A stretch of 64,000 nt of DNA from Desulfobacterales bacterium (GTDB taxonomy: Bacteria > Desulfobacterota > Desulfobacteria > Desulfobacterales > JANQIE01). Below, piece after piece: positions 28,219 to 36,011 of the stretch. Where the stretch lies: assembly GCA_028282295.1 (NCBI GenBank), contig JANQIE010000178.1, positions 20,843-84,842 on the forward strand, given 5' to 3'. Position 1 is the first letter of the stretch, and every line of letters begins with the position of its first letter. The notes beneath the pieces are model-generated. The model worked only from the letters and a program-made list of their open reading frames with translations, did not search any database and was not told the origin of the DNA. Made by a program: the position numbers and the translations under genes.

Positions 28219-28609
28219 CCGTCTCCCCTTTCAACAAACAGGCCGCCGCCGCCCAGGCCGCCAGTGAAACAATGCTGCTGAAATGCCGCGCGATCGTGAA
28301 TATTGAATCCCGGTGCGGGCCGCCGACCGCCTCGGAGGCGATCCGATCGACCAGCGCCCGGCGTAATTGCGTCATCTGCTGATCGATCGGCTCGTAACAC
28401 TGCACGTATAGATTTTTTGCCTTCATCTGCCCGCCTTTTTTTATTGCGTCGATAATCAACTGCGCCTCGGTCGGCTCGAAGCCGCGCTCTTCGAGAAATG
28501 CTTCGAACTCGTATCGTTTTTCTTCCAGGAAATCGGACACCAGACGGGCGTCCAAATCCGCCACAAACCCCGGATCAAGCGGGGCTTCCCGGTCAATGAT
28601 CGTTGACAT
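28199..28609 (-). CDS. Prophage early-operon protein, unknown function
   Basis: The start MSTIIDREAPLDPG at 28609, after AAGGGTGCGA, yields 136 residues; a longer in-frame ORF only shadows the preceding gene. The protein is largely helical (LVSDFLEEKRYEFEAFLEER), with a hydrophobic stretch near the C-terminus (SSIVSLAAWAAAACLL) that could be a membrane helix. Overlaps neighbours at both ends. Confidence 0.6.
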   Translation of the reverse strand: MSTIIDREAPLDPGFVADLDARLVSDFLEEKRYEFEAFLEERGFEPTEAQLIIDAIKKGGQMKAKNLYVQCYEPIDQQMTQLRRALVDRIASEAVGGPHRDSIFTIARHFSSIVSLAAWAAAACLLKGETDGPDPG

Positions 28610-28814
28610 TCGCACCCTTTCTTTTTCTTTTAAACAGCCGATCCGCCAGCCATCGAGGCATCGCCATGCGACCATTAAACAGTTGCACCTGACTGCGCGG
28701 AACATAAGGTGTGCTGCCATCGGGAAACTGCACCTGAATCGATTTCTCCCGCCCGGTGTCCAGGAGGGCCACGATCGGCACCACCACTGTTTCAAGATGA
28801 GTTCTATCGCGCAT
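28593..28814 (-). CDS. Small prophage protein, paralogue of the 28033-28218 product
   Basis: The start at 28814 (MRDRTHLETVVVPIVALL) has GGAG at good spacing. The 73-residue protein contains YVPRSQVQLFNG and AMPRWLADRLFK, matching the motif pair in the product of 28033-28218. The C-terminus is very basic. Function unknown. Confidence 0.6.
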   Translation of the reverse strand: MRDRTHLETVVVPIVALLDTGREKSIQVQFPDGSTPYVPRSQVQLFNGRMAMPRWLADRLFKRKRKGANVNDH

Positions 28815-29568
28815 GTCCGTCTCCATTCGCATACGCCGCCAAACTTTTCTTCAGCCGGTAGCGGCAACCCCGGCCCCGCAACAAACTTTCAACCTGAGCC
28901 ACAAACCGGGGCCAATCGACCGTCTTTTCAATTTCCGGGTGATGGTTGAGCTTGCCGATCCACCAAAAATCGACCACCCCCCGGCACAACCCGATCAACG
29001 TCAACGCTTCCTGCGGATCGATCACCGGCTCCAGGCTGACCCAGGTCGGAATGCCCATACCGTGCGCAACACTCAATACCTCCAACCGGTCGTCCACACT
29101 ATCGCCGTTGACCTCCCACTTGCGGCGGGTCAGTTCGTTGAAAAACGACAGGCTCACACCAAAGCGCGCACGACCGTAGCCACGCAGCAAATCAAAATCG
29201 CGGCGGGCCAAATTTGTCCCTTTGGTTAAAATTGTGAACGGCAATTTATAGCGGATTAAAATTTGAATGGCCCGGCGGGTCAACTTCAACTCTGCTTCCT
29301 GTGGTTGGTAGACATCGCCGCGAAACGACATGAGAATTTCCGGCGGCGATTTGGTGGCCGCCAGTTTGCGGGCATCGCGTTCCAGCCGGGCCAACACGTC
29401 TGGCGTCGGTTGGGCATCCAAATAATAGTTTTCCGGATTCGTCCACGGCATGGTCACGTTGTAGCAATACCGGCAAAAATGAGTACAACCGTTGTACAAA
29501 TTCAATCCAAGCGCGGCATATTCCGCCGCTGGGCCTTGCGGTGCGTAGATAATCGGTGCCTGACTCAT
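28804..29568 (-). CDS. Radical SAM protein (SPL/COG1533-like) encoded in prophage
   Basis: The 254-residue protein has the CxxxCxxC cluster motif in NGCTHFCRYCYN, followed by a TIM-barrel-like fold (EILMSFRGDVYQP, PFTILTKGTNLARRD, TWVSLEPVIDP). Radical SAM enzymes cleave SAM at a 4Fe-4S cluster to start radical chemistry. The layout resembles the spore-photoproduct-lyase-like group, whose roles are mostly unknown. GAGAGGGG precedes the ATG. It lies in the early operon between small phage genes. Confidence 0.82.
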   Translation of the reverse strand: MSQAPIIYAPQGPAAEYAALGLNLYNGCTHFCRYCYNVTMPWTNPENYYLDAQPTPDVLARLERDARKLAATKSPPEILMSFRGDVYQPQEAELKLTRRAIQILIRYKLPFTILTKGTNLARRDFDLLRGYGRARFGVSLSFFNELTRRKWEVNGDSVDDRLEVLSVAHGMGIPTWVSLEPVIDPQEALTLIGLCRGVVDFWWIGKLNHHPEIEKTVDWPRFVAQVESLLRGRGCRYRLKKSLAAYANGDGHAR

Positions 29569-29583
29569 CGTGAACCCCTCTCG

Positions 29584-29895
29584 TTATTCGGGCTTGATAA
29601 TTCCGTGCAGACGCCGGCGATAAAACCGGCGTCTGCACGGATAGCAAAAGGAGGAAAAAAAGAATGTCGAACGCCCGTTGTTTGGGATTCCACCACGGCG
29701 CCGGGCGGATTTTGCCTTGGCGGCAAACCGGTTGGACAGCAGGGCACAGGCCGCAATGCATGCGGTGCCGACTATATTCGGCCAGGGCCACAGCGGCGGT
29801 GCGCAATCGCTACCGGCCAGCAGTAAACCGGCCGCGAACAACAGCGCCAGCAGCCAGTTCACTGCGATTGGACGGATTTGATCAGATCGTTGCAT
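29584..29895 (-). CDS. Small two-helix membrane protein
   Basis: GGAGAAATTACGC precedes the ATG at 29895. The N-terminal 60 residues form two hydrophobic segments (WLLALLFAAGLLLAG and IVGTACIAACALL). The last 40 residues are Arg-rich and run through a perfect 15-bp hairpin, so the exact C-terminus is uncertain. It overlaps the preceding small gene. Function unknown. Confidence 0.45.
   Translation of the reverse strand: MQRSDQIRPIAVNWLLALLFAAGLLLAGSDCAPPLWPWPNIVGTACIAACALLSNRFAAKAKSARRRGGIPNNGRSTFFFSSFCYPCRRRFYRRRLHGIIKPE
29603..29640. repeat. Perfect 15-bp hairpin upstream of the radical SAM gene
   Basis: CCGTGCAGACGCCGG (29603-29617) pairs perfectly with 29626-29640 over an 8-base loop, 35 bases before the radical SAM start. 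Neither strand has a T run, so a regulatory or processing hairpin is more likely than a terminator. Confidence 0.6.
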
Positions 29896-30044
29896 GCGCG
29901 TAATTTCTCCAAAACCACCGTAATTTGGTCGATATCGTCAGCATGTAAGGCTTGATGGGCTTCGAGCATGACCGCATCGTGCATCTTCTGGACCGCGCGG
30001 GCAAAGCCAAGTTCGGTTCGCAATTCACCGCGGATGTCAGCCAT
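29859..30044 (-). CDS. Small helical prophage protein
   Basis: The 61-residue protein (MADIRGELRTELGFARAVQK) looks entirely helical. Its ATG follows the upstream stop without a gap (TAAATG), which suggests coupling. No family recognised. Confidence 0.5.
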   Translation of the reverse strand: MADIRGELRTELGFARAVQKMHDAVMLEAHQALHADDIDQITVVLEKLRACNDLIKSVQSQ

Positions 30045-30650
30045 TTAGCTCGTCCCTGCTTTGCACAATTGTTTTGTAGCTCTTATTTGAATCGCCTTGA
30101 CCCCGTCATGGATCAGTTTCAATGCCTGATTCTCGATCGGACGAAACCCGTCCACCGCCAGTTTTTTCAGTTGCCGGTGCAATTCGGCATGGCCGCTGAA
30201 ATCTATTTGCAACAAAAAATCGTTTGGCGGCTGTTCGCCGCCCGGCTTGGGTTGTGGCGTACTTGTCGGCATTGCGGCCGGCGCCGGCGACTTGTGCGGG
30301 ACGCAGTTACCCACACCCGCCGACACCCGAAGACCGTGGCAGGTCCGGCAGATTTTCATCAATCCGTCCTTGGAGGCCGGGTGACGTCCAAAGGCACCGA
30401 TCGGTTGGGGGTTGCGCATCGTACATTCGGGGTTGGCGCAGCGTCGTTTTTTGTCTTTTACTTTCATTGTTCCTCCGTGGCCGTAGCCGTTGCCGGTCAT
30501 GTTGGACATGGCGTCCGGCACGCCGGCATGCATGCCACCCAATGACGCCACATAGCGGACCCGGTCTTCGCACGCATAGCATTGAGGATTGTCTTTGCTC
30601 TGCGCCGAACGGTCACATGTAACGCACGGGTTTTTCATTGGCTTAATCAT
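30045..30650 (-). CDS. Cysteine-rich zinc-finger-like prophage protein
   Basis: The 201-residue protein has an N-terminal cluster (NPCVTCDRSAQSKDNPQCYACE) and a second cluster (RRCANPECTMRNP then KICRTCHG), each with four cysteines suited to zinc. A Pro-rich linker leads to a helical C-terminal domain. Phage proteins of this kind often bind nucleic acids, but no specific family is recognised. It overlaps the upstream gene by 8 bases. Confidence 0.6.
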   Translation of the reverse strand: MIKPMKNPCVTCDRSAQSKDNPQCYACEDRVRYVASLGGMHAGVPDAMSNMTGNGYGHGGTMKVKDKKRRCANPECTMRNPQPIGAFGRHPASKDGLMKICRTCHGLRVSAGVGNCVPHKSPAPAAMPTSTPQPKPGGEQPPNDFLLQIDFSGHAELHRQLKKLAVDGFRPIENQALKLIHDGVKAIQIRATKQLCKAGTS

Positions 30651-31014
30651 AGGCTTTTTCTACATTTCCAACCGCCTTGGCAATCGCTTTGCGCAGGACA
30701 CTATAAACCTCAAGTTCATGTACATCCTCCTGAAAGGATGTTTCGATGAACAACATTGCTTTGTGGGCCGCTTCCAAAAGACATGGAGCGCTGGCGATCA
30801 GAGCCACATCAGCTTTCGAATCAAAGCCAAAACAATCAGCACCACCATCAAGGTGTGGGTCTGCCCGGTGATTTCCGCGCACAACTTCTCCGACCAACAC
30901 ACGCCCATTGACGTGTCTTGATTCATAATGTTTCGGCCCATATATGTGATGTCCGCTGGCCTGCCACGGCCCAGGAGTGTGGTTACTAGCCAGGATGGAT
31001 TTGCCTTCGTTCAT
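30643..31014 (-). CDS. Phage protein of the HTPGPW type, unknown function
   Basis: The 123-residue protein has the N-terminal HTPGPWQASGHHIYGP and a later DVALIASAPCLLEAAHKA, a pattern frequent in uncharacterised phage early proteins. It overlaps the following zinc-finger gene. It sits directly after the CII-like regulator. Confidence 0.65.
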   Translation of the reverse strand: MNEGKSILASNHTPGPWQASGHHIYGPKHYESRHVNGRVLVGEVVRGNHRADPHLDGGADCFGFDSKADVALIASAPCLLEAAHKAMLFIETSFQEDVHELEVYSVLRKAIAKAVGNVEKAYD

Positions 31015-31070
31015 GAGTCAACTTCTCCGTTTGGTTGTCTTTGCTCTGCGTCATACGGTTACATGTATTT

Positions 31071-31529
31071 TCATTGGTCGCTGCCTTTCAACTTCGCCCA
31101 CAGCGCCGCCAGGGCCTGTAGCGCTTCGTAGGTTTCCCGGCGGCAATCCGGGCAGTCCTCGACGTGCATGTCGCCCTTGGCGTCGATGGTGGTTGCCAAC
31201 TGAGCCACCGCCTCGGACGCCTGGCGGGTGATTTCCGAGATATGGCACAACCATTTTTTGTTATCGGCCGGGCTGTGCGGGATCGGCACGGCCACGCGGT
31301 CGAACAGTTCTTCGATGTAGTCGAGCGGATCCAGGTCGGTGACGGCCAGAAAGTAAACAAAGTCTTCCACGCCCATTTTGGCGGCCGCATCGTTGGGGTT
31401 GATCTGGCGGGCCAGATACTTGGGATCGATGCCGCCCATGCGACCTGCAATTGTGCGGGTGGTCTGCCCGGTTCGCTCGCCCGCGTCATATATCAAATTG
31501 GCAAGTTGTTGCGGTTGGAAGAGTTTCAT
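31071..31529 (-). CDS. CII-like phage regulatory protein
   Basis: The 152-residue protein has an N-terminal helix-turn-helix-like part (TRTIAGRMGGIDPKYLARQI) and the segment NPNDAAAKMGVEDFVYFLAV, similar to the phage CII/CP76 regulatory family. A C-terminal helical tail carries CPDC. It is the first gene of the leftward early operon block and probably regulates it. Confidence 0.6.
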   Translation of the reverse strand: MKLFQPQQLANLIYDAGERTGQTTRTIAGRMGGIDPKYLARQINPNDAAAKMGVEDFVYFLAVTDLDPLDYIEELFDRVAVPIPHSPADNKKWLCHISEITRQASEAVAQLATTIDAKGDMHVEDCPDCRRETYEALQALAALWAKLKGSDQ

Positions 31530-31598
31530 TTGACTTACCGTATTAATAAAGATAAAAATTTTTAGTTAAACTCATTCTTCAGCAAAGGAGACTTTATT

Positions 31599-31910
31599 AT
31601 GATGAACATCAAGCTAACACTGGATGCACTTGAGAATCTGATCGGTGCAATTGCTTCTGCGGACCAGATCGAGCGGTTGAAACTTTATACTGCAATCAAA
31701 ACAGTTGTCAGTGAATTGAAAACATATGTTCATGAGTCATCCGATGTTGAAGTCCCAGGCAATCTAAATATCTACCTTAGTGAAATGATTACGCCCCTTC
31801 GATGTGCAGCCCGCCTCGAATCCAACGGTCACGATGATGAGCTAAATCTATCCTGGTTACGGCGATCAATCAGCAAGCTTAGAAGTAGTCATTGTTTCAA
31901 TAGCGATTGA
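31599..31910 (+). CDS. Small protein of unknown function on the opposite strand
   Basis: AAAGGAG precedes the ATG at ideal spacing. The 103-residue helical protein (LTLDALENLIGAIASADQIE) lies on the plus strand between leftward genes, with more A+T-rich sequence than its neighbours. It may be a later insertion (moron). It overlaps the end of the convergent gene by 14 bases. Confidence 0.55.
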   Translation: MMNIKLTLDALENLIGAIASADQIERLKLYTAIKTVVSELKTYVHESSDVEVPGNLNIYLSEMITPLRCAARLESNGHDDELNLSWLRRSISKLRSSHCFNSD

Positions 31911-32652
31911 GGCACGCGGCCAAGATACGCCGTGCATCCCGCATGACCTGCGCCGCCAACTCATAGTCCGGGAGCGACTGCACCTTTTTTTTACGATCGC
32001 CAATCCAGGTCACCGGGTTGTCCGGCGGCATTTGATCGATATATGCTTTTAACGACATGATGCCGAGATAGAGTCTTTCCAGCAGATTCAAATCATAGCC
32101 GGATTGGGTATCGTTTTTAGCGGCCGAATTCTTAGCCACTTGGCCAATAACGGATGCTTCACGGCGTGCGTTGTCTGAGTAATCAGGATCTTGTGCAGCT
32201 TCTTGAAGACCGGGACCGGATCGGCTAAGTTCGCCTTGAATTTTTTCAACATGCCACGCGGTCAACAGGGTTTTTGCCAGCACGTGTAATTGTTGCGGTG
32301 TTAAACCGTGTTCCTGCATAAAACGGCGAAGGGCGGCCGTGTTATTTTCGTAGTTTGGTTCTACCGTTGCGGTTTTGCCGTTTGAAGCAGCGGGGTCCTG
32401 AAATGGTTCAGTGCGAATTTGACCAAATGGTATACTTGAACGACGCGGGACAGGTGATAGTCGAAAACCTAGAATAGCGGTCACCGCATCTACCGCCGCC
32501 GCCTCGACACTATTAACAGGGCGATAGATTTCGATCGCCTGGCCGTTTTCGAAGCGTGTCAACACAAAATCGCCACCATCGCGTTCAACAAGAATGGCTT
32601 CATCGCATCCGATATCTACAGTAACGCCGTCGGGCCGTTGATATTTGATCAT
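31897..32652 (-). CDS. Prophage early protein, unknown function
   Basis: The 251-residue protein has an N-terminal beta-rich part (VTVDIGCDEAILVERDGGDF) and a helical C-terminal half ending LAACLNRY. GGGAGACTCC-type sequence precedes the start on the coding strand only weakly. It lies between the Cro-side genes and the CII-like gene. No family recognised. Confidence 0.6.
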   Translation of the reverse strand: MIKYQRPDGVTVDIGCDEAILVERDGGDFVLTRFENGQAIEIYRPVNSVEAAAVDAVTAILGFRLSPVPRRSSIPFGQIRTEPFQDPAASNGKTATVEPNYENNTAALRRFMQEHGLTPQQLHVLAKTLLTAWHVEKIQGELSRSGPGLQEAAQDPDYSDNARREASVIGQVAKNSAAKNDTQSGYDLNLLERLYLGIMSLKAYIDQMPPDNPVTWIGDRKKKVQSLPDYELAAQVMRDARRILAACLNRY

Positions 32653-32694
32653 GGGAGACTCCTGATTGAGTTTGATAAATTAAAGTTTTCTTGC

Positions 32695-33123
32695 CTACGC
32701 CGCCCTGGCGAACATGGGGCGTTGTCTGGGTTGCACGCGCGCCTGGTGATTTTGGTATAGTTCCCAACAGTCCTGCAACTTGCCCCGCGATATGCGCACG
32801 ATCTTTATCCACACCGCGCGGTCCTCGATAGACACCGACGTTTGATCAGCGTAAGTAAAATCGGGACGGGACCGGATGTCGTCGTCTGACCAGTTTTGAT
32901 AAAAATCGATGCGCTCCGCGATTTGCGCCGGCGTGCCGTAATCGTACACCACCCCGGTGCGCGCGGCCACGTAGTCCCGGAATTTACGATCGGACAGATC
33001 AAACGAATAGATGCTGATGCGCTGTAAGACCTTCAGGTCCTGGCAGATGCATTGTGGAAAGGGCCGCTGCCATCCGGTTTGCTGCAAAATTGTCGGTGCG
33101 TGACGCTTTTGGGTGGTGCCCAT
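32695..33123 (-). CDS. Prophage early protein, unknown function
   Basis: The 142-residue protein contains YDYGTPAQIAERIDFYQNWS and an aromatic-rich C-terminal part (DCWELYQNHQARVQPRQRP). GGAGACTAAGCG precedes the ATG. It follows the Cro-like gene in the same orientation. No family recognised. Confidence 0.6.
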   Translation of the reverse strand: MGTTQKRHAPTILQQTGWQRPFPQCICQDLKVLQRISIYSFDLSDRKFRDYVAARTGVVYDYGTPAQIAERIDFYQNWSDDDIRSRPDFTYADQTSVSIEDRAVWIKIVRISRGKLQDCWELYQNHQARVQPRQRPMFARAA

Positions 33124-33185
33124 CGCTTAGTCTCCTGTCTGCTTTTACAAATTTACGAGTCCAGATATCTCTGGCAGTCTGGGCA

Positions 33186-33440
33186 TTAAGCAGCCTTGCT
33201 TTTGCCCGGAAACAGATCGTCCACCGGGATTTGCCATGCGCTGGCGATTTGTTCCTGAAGTTTGCGGTTTGCCCGGTAACCACCTATCGTGTTTGTGATG
33301 TTCTGCCGCGACATGCCCGTTTCCTTGGCTACAATTTCCTGCGTAATCCCCGTTAGCTTTGGCAAGGCCTGACGAATGTTAATCCGTGAAAAGCCAAGGA
33401 TTTGTAAAATCTGGAATGCTAAATGGTTTTTTGATTTCAT
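33186..33440 (-). CDS. Cro-like helix-turn-helix regulator
   Basis: The 84-residue protein has one helix-turn-helix (TQEIVAKETGMSRQNITNTI) followed by IPVDDLF, a layout of Cro/XRE-type small regulators. It is divergent from the repressor at 33598, with operator-like palindromes in between. Role inferred from position. Confidence 0.68.
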   Translation of the reverse strand: MKSKNHLAFQILQILGFSRINIRQALPKLTGITQEIVAKETGMSRQNITNTIGGYRANRKLQEQIASAWQIPVDDLFPGKSKAA

Positions 33441-33542
33441 ACTTGCAAATGTGTCTTTGGATACGTTATTAATTTTAAGTTTACCGTTTTACCGATCTGC
33501 GCCCCCAGAAGTTTCACTTATAAATAAAGTTTTTTCTAATAT

Positions 33543-33560
33543 GTGAATCTTATGATTCAC
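33543..33560. promoter_or_regulatory. Operator-like palindrome between Cro-like gene and repressor
   Basis: GTGAATC (33543-33549) and GATTCAC (33554-33560) form a perfect inverted repeat around TTAT. A similar half site, GTTTCAC, lies about 30 bases away. It is well placed to bind one of the two flanking regulators. Confidence 0.55.
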
Positions 33561-33567
33561 CTGATAG

Positions 33568-33586
33568 AAAAAGTCAAGGACTTTTT
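33568..33586. promoter_or_regulatory. Second palindrome at the repressor start
   Basis: AAAAAGTC and GACTTTTT flank AAG, 11 bases before the repressor ATG. It could be an operator overlapping the ribosome-binding region. Confidence 0.4.
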
Positions 33587-33597
33587 TTCATCTAAAA

Positions 33598-34263
33598 ATG
33601 AATTACAGACAAATAATTGACAGATTCAAAAAAAAATCGGGATTGACACAGAGGGCTATTGCAAGACAAATATTTGGAATTACTGATTCTAATCTCAGCA
33701 ATAGAATCAAACGTGGCACGGTCGATATTTCACCCATAGTTAATTGGGCAAAACAAAAAAACGTCGATTTAAATTGGTTGCTTACCGGGGACACACGACA
33801 GGAGACAGCACCCGCAGACGAGGATTTTTTCCACCCCGAACACGCCAAGAAGCTCGCCCGCAACTTGGTACTGGTACGCAAGGCCCTGGGGGATCTCTCC
33901 CAGAAAGAAATGGCCCGCAAACTGGCCTTGCGGCCCGAGGTCTACCGGCAGTACGAAGCGGCCGAGCGGGAATTCCCGCCGCGCCTGATTCATATTTTGT
34001 TTTCGCATTTCAATATCAATGCGGTCTGGTGGGAGACCGGCGCCGGTGAGGTGATCTACCGGCCAAAGCCGGACCCGGTCCTGATGATGAAGATCGTCGA
34101 CAGCGTGAATGACCGCCTGACGGTCGAACTGAGCACCGACAACAAGGAAGCGTTGGTGTCGCGCATCTATGAATATCTGGTTTTACTTGGCGACCAGTCA
34201 CCGAAGGTTCTCGAAGACGTGGTGATGGATTTTATAAAAATCGTGCAGGATGATGCAGGCTAA
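33598..34263 (+). CDS. Phage repressor with two helix-turn-helix domains
   Basis: The 221-residue protein has an N-terminal CI-type HTH (LTQRAIARQIFGITDSNLSN, then VDLNWLLTGD). A second XRE-type HTH follows at about 85-130 (LSQKEMARKLALRPEVYRQY). The C-terminal part is helical and lacks the Ser/Lys autoprotease signature of S24 repressors. Induction by RecA-driven self-cleavage is therefore unlikely. Position and divergence from the Cro-like gene suggest it maintains lysogeny. Confidence 0.75.
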   Translation: MNYRQIIDRFKKKSGLTQRAIARQIFGITDSNLSNRIKRGTVDISPIVNWAKQKNVDLNWLLTGDTRQETAPADEDFFHPEHAKKLARNLVLVRKALGDLSQKEMARKLALRPEVYRQYEAAEREFPPRLIHILFSHFNINAVWWETGAGEVIYRPKPDPVLMMKIVDSVNDRLTVELSTDNKEALVSRIYEYLVLLGDQSPKVLEDVVMDFIKIVQDDAG

Positions 34264-34276
34264 ACAAGGAGAGCGG

Positions 34277-34669
34277 ATGGGCCACGATACATTTGCAGAA
34301 ACGTCAACGATCAGTTTTATCATCTTCATTACCGCGTTGGTTTGGGGCCTATTGAGTCTGCTAGTTCCTTTTTTTATTTTCAGAATAAGAAACGAAACCA
34401 TCAAATTGAACACAAAACTTAGCGAACTCATCAAAATCCTGAAAAATCAAGCCGGCACCGAAATAAGTCAAAACAATCATATCGCCGACAATCAGGATCG
34501 TATGCCCGAATTAAACCACGATCATCATGAAACCGATATTTCAGAATCTACGTTTGTCTGCAATAGATGTGAAAGTAATTTTCCGATTGGTCAAAAAAAA
34601 GAGGGAGATTTCGGCGTAACGCTATGCGTTACATGCTATCAGGGTCTTCAAACTCTAAGAGAACGTTGA
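34277..34669 (+). CDS. Membrane protein with C-terminal CxxC pair
   Basis: AAGGAGAGCGG precedes the ATG at 34277; an upstream start lacks this. The 130-residue protein has one N-terminal membrane helix (IFITALVWGLLSLLVPFFIF), a coiled coil and two CxxC motifs (FVCNRCESNF, LCVTCYQ) likely to bind zinc. It lies 13 bases after the repressor. Function unknown; possibly a lysogenic-conversion gene. Confidence 0.55.
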   Translation: MGHDTFAETSTISFIIFITALVWGLLSLLVPFFIFRIRNETIKLNTKLSELIKILKNQAGTEISQNNHIADNQDRMPELNHDHHETDISESTFVCNRCESNFPIGQKKEGDFGVTLCVTCYQGLQTLRER

Positions 34670-34675
34670 CAAACT

Positions 34676-35215
34676 ATGAAAACATATGGGTTTATTGCGG
34701 GCTTGATCTTGTTTTGCATCTGCGGGGGTTATGCCACGCCGGCCGAACACTTTGATTTCCGGCGAACTCGCTGGGGCATGACCCAAATAGACGTGGCAAC
34801 GGCCGAGCCATCAGAGCCATTACTTGTCGGTAAACACTTATTGGCATACGAGATCGACCTGATGGGTCATAATACGAATTTGACCTACCATTTTCCACAG
34901 GGTTTACTATTCGAAGCAATGTACGTAACGAATAACTTATCGACGGAGAAGTATATCAAACATCTCAACAACATAAAACAAACACTTACCGATAAATACG
35001 GCAAACCGTCGACTGAGAATTGGCCCTGTGACAGCATGAGCGCAAATAAAAAAAAGCTTGTCCAAGAAATCAGGCAGGGAAAGACAAGTTGTGCTTTAAA
35101 GTGGAAAACTCCGCGAACCAATATCTGCCTTTCAGCCTTCGGTGGGGACAATCAAGCTTATATAAGTATAAGCTATACCGCCCCAAAAAACAGTCAAAAA
35201 TTAGATTCATTTTAA
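34676..35215 (+). CDS. Exported protein of unknown function
   Basis: The 179-residue precursor has a signal peptide (MKTYGFIAGLILFCICGGYA). The mature part includes FRRTRWGMTQIDVATAEPSE and a mixed beta structure with two Cys that could pair. The codon use is more A+T-rich than the phage structural genes. It is probably cargo expressed from the lysogen. Confidence 0.6.
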   Translation: MKTYGFIAGLILFCICGGYATPAEHFDFRRTRWGMTQIDVATAEPSEPLLVGKHLLAYEIDLMGHNTNLTYHFPQGLLFEAMYVTNNLSTEKYIKHLNNIKQTLTDKYGKPSTENWPCDSMSANKKKLVQEIRQGKTSCALKWKTPRTNICLSAFGGDNQAYISISYTAPKNSQKLDSF

Positions 35216-35298
35216 TCGAAAACCCGCAATCTTGACATTCAAGCCGCTGGATATTATGGTCGATGGTATTGGAAGCAACCGCTTAAAAAGTGAAAAAA

Positions 35299-35565
35299 AT
35301 GGACAACTACTCAGATTTTCTATTTGCCGCACCCGATTTTATCGGCGGGTTGAGCCGGGTTCTGGACATCGGCAGTTCGCAAAGCGTATATAATGATTCG
35401 CTTGACGCCGAATTGGCCGACGCCCGCGCCATGGCCCGCGATTGGCGTGCCACCGGGGCCGATGTCCGCAAGGCAATGGCGACCTACCAAAATTCAGTTA
35501 CCACCAAAAACGCGGCCGCTAAAGCCATACCACATCCGGCGCCCCACCCACACGATGCCGAATAA
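35299..35565 (+). CDS. Small partner protein of DUF2335 module A
   Basis: ATG at 35299 (a GTG at 35290 is possible) gives 88 residues. IGGLSRVLDIGSS followed by a helix (LADARAMARDWRATGADVRK) resembles the product of 39456-39668 (GVSGVLDLSG, then KEAMRADAAKIHSDM). Each overlaps the start of a DUF2335 gene, here by 11 bases. TCTTGACATTCA lies about 60 bases upstream, as in the second module. Confidence 0.5.
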   Translation: MDNYSDFLFAAPDFIGGLSRVLDIGSSQSVYNDSLDAELADARAMARDWRATGADVRKAMATYQNSVTTKNAAAKAIPHPAPHPHDAE

Positions 35566-35998
35566 AAAATCGAAGCAAAAACAAAATAAGCGGCAACCTG
35601 TTACCCAACACACCCAAATGGTGGCACAGGCCCGTTATACCCATTCAGGCCCGTTGCCAGCCCCCGAGCAATTGGCGCAATACAACGCCATCGCACCGGA
35701 TGCCGCCGAACGGATTATTCAAATGGCGGTGGACCAAGCCAATCATCGCCGGGAATTGGAAAAAGTCGTCATCAAGGCCGGTGCGCGGGACTCGCTTCTG
35801 GGCCTGGTTTTCGGTTTTATCATCGGCCTTTCCGGCATGGCGGGCAGTGTTTACTGTATTGCCAAGGGGTATCAACTGGGTGGCGGGGCCATCGGTGTCG
35901 GTTCCCTGGCCGGGCTGGTCGGCGTATTTGTCTATGGCAGCCGCCAAAAGCGCCAGGAGCGCGAGTTCAAGTACCGCGCCGATATTCAAAACCGGTAA
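35555..35998 (+). CDS. DUF2335 membrane protein, module A
   Basis: The start MPNKKSKQKQNKRQP at 35555 gives 147 residues. The family pattern is clear: GPLPAPEQLAQYNAIAPDAA, a helix, then two membrane segments (LGLVFGFIIGLSGMAGSVYC and AIGVGSLAGLVGVFVYG). DUF2335 proteins are common in prophages and mobile regions and have no established function. The long N-terminal tail is cytoplasmic by the positive-inside rule. A paralogue is at 39652-40284. Confidence 0.75.
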   Translation: MPNKKSKQKQNKRQPVTQHTQMVAQARYTHSGPLPAPEQLAQYNAIAPDAAERIIQMAVDQANHRRELEKVVIKAGARDSLLGLVFGFIIGLSGMAGSVYCIAKGYQLGGGAIGVGSLAGLVGVFVYGSRQKRQEREFKYRADIQNR

Positions 35999-36011
35999 TC
36001 CTTCTACTGTT

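Noticed and set aside
29664..29903. 79-codon plus-strand frame with a strong GGAGG site
   Set aside because: The Shine-Dalgarno is striking, but the product is Arg/Ala-rich without a fold pattern and lies against a membrane-protein gene in a leftward operon. I kept it as unsupported.
35232..35257. Sigma70 promoter TTGACA...TATTAT before DUF2335 module A
   Set aside because: The spacing is only 14 bases, too short for a normal promoter; I only record the shared TCTTGACATTCA word.
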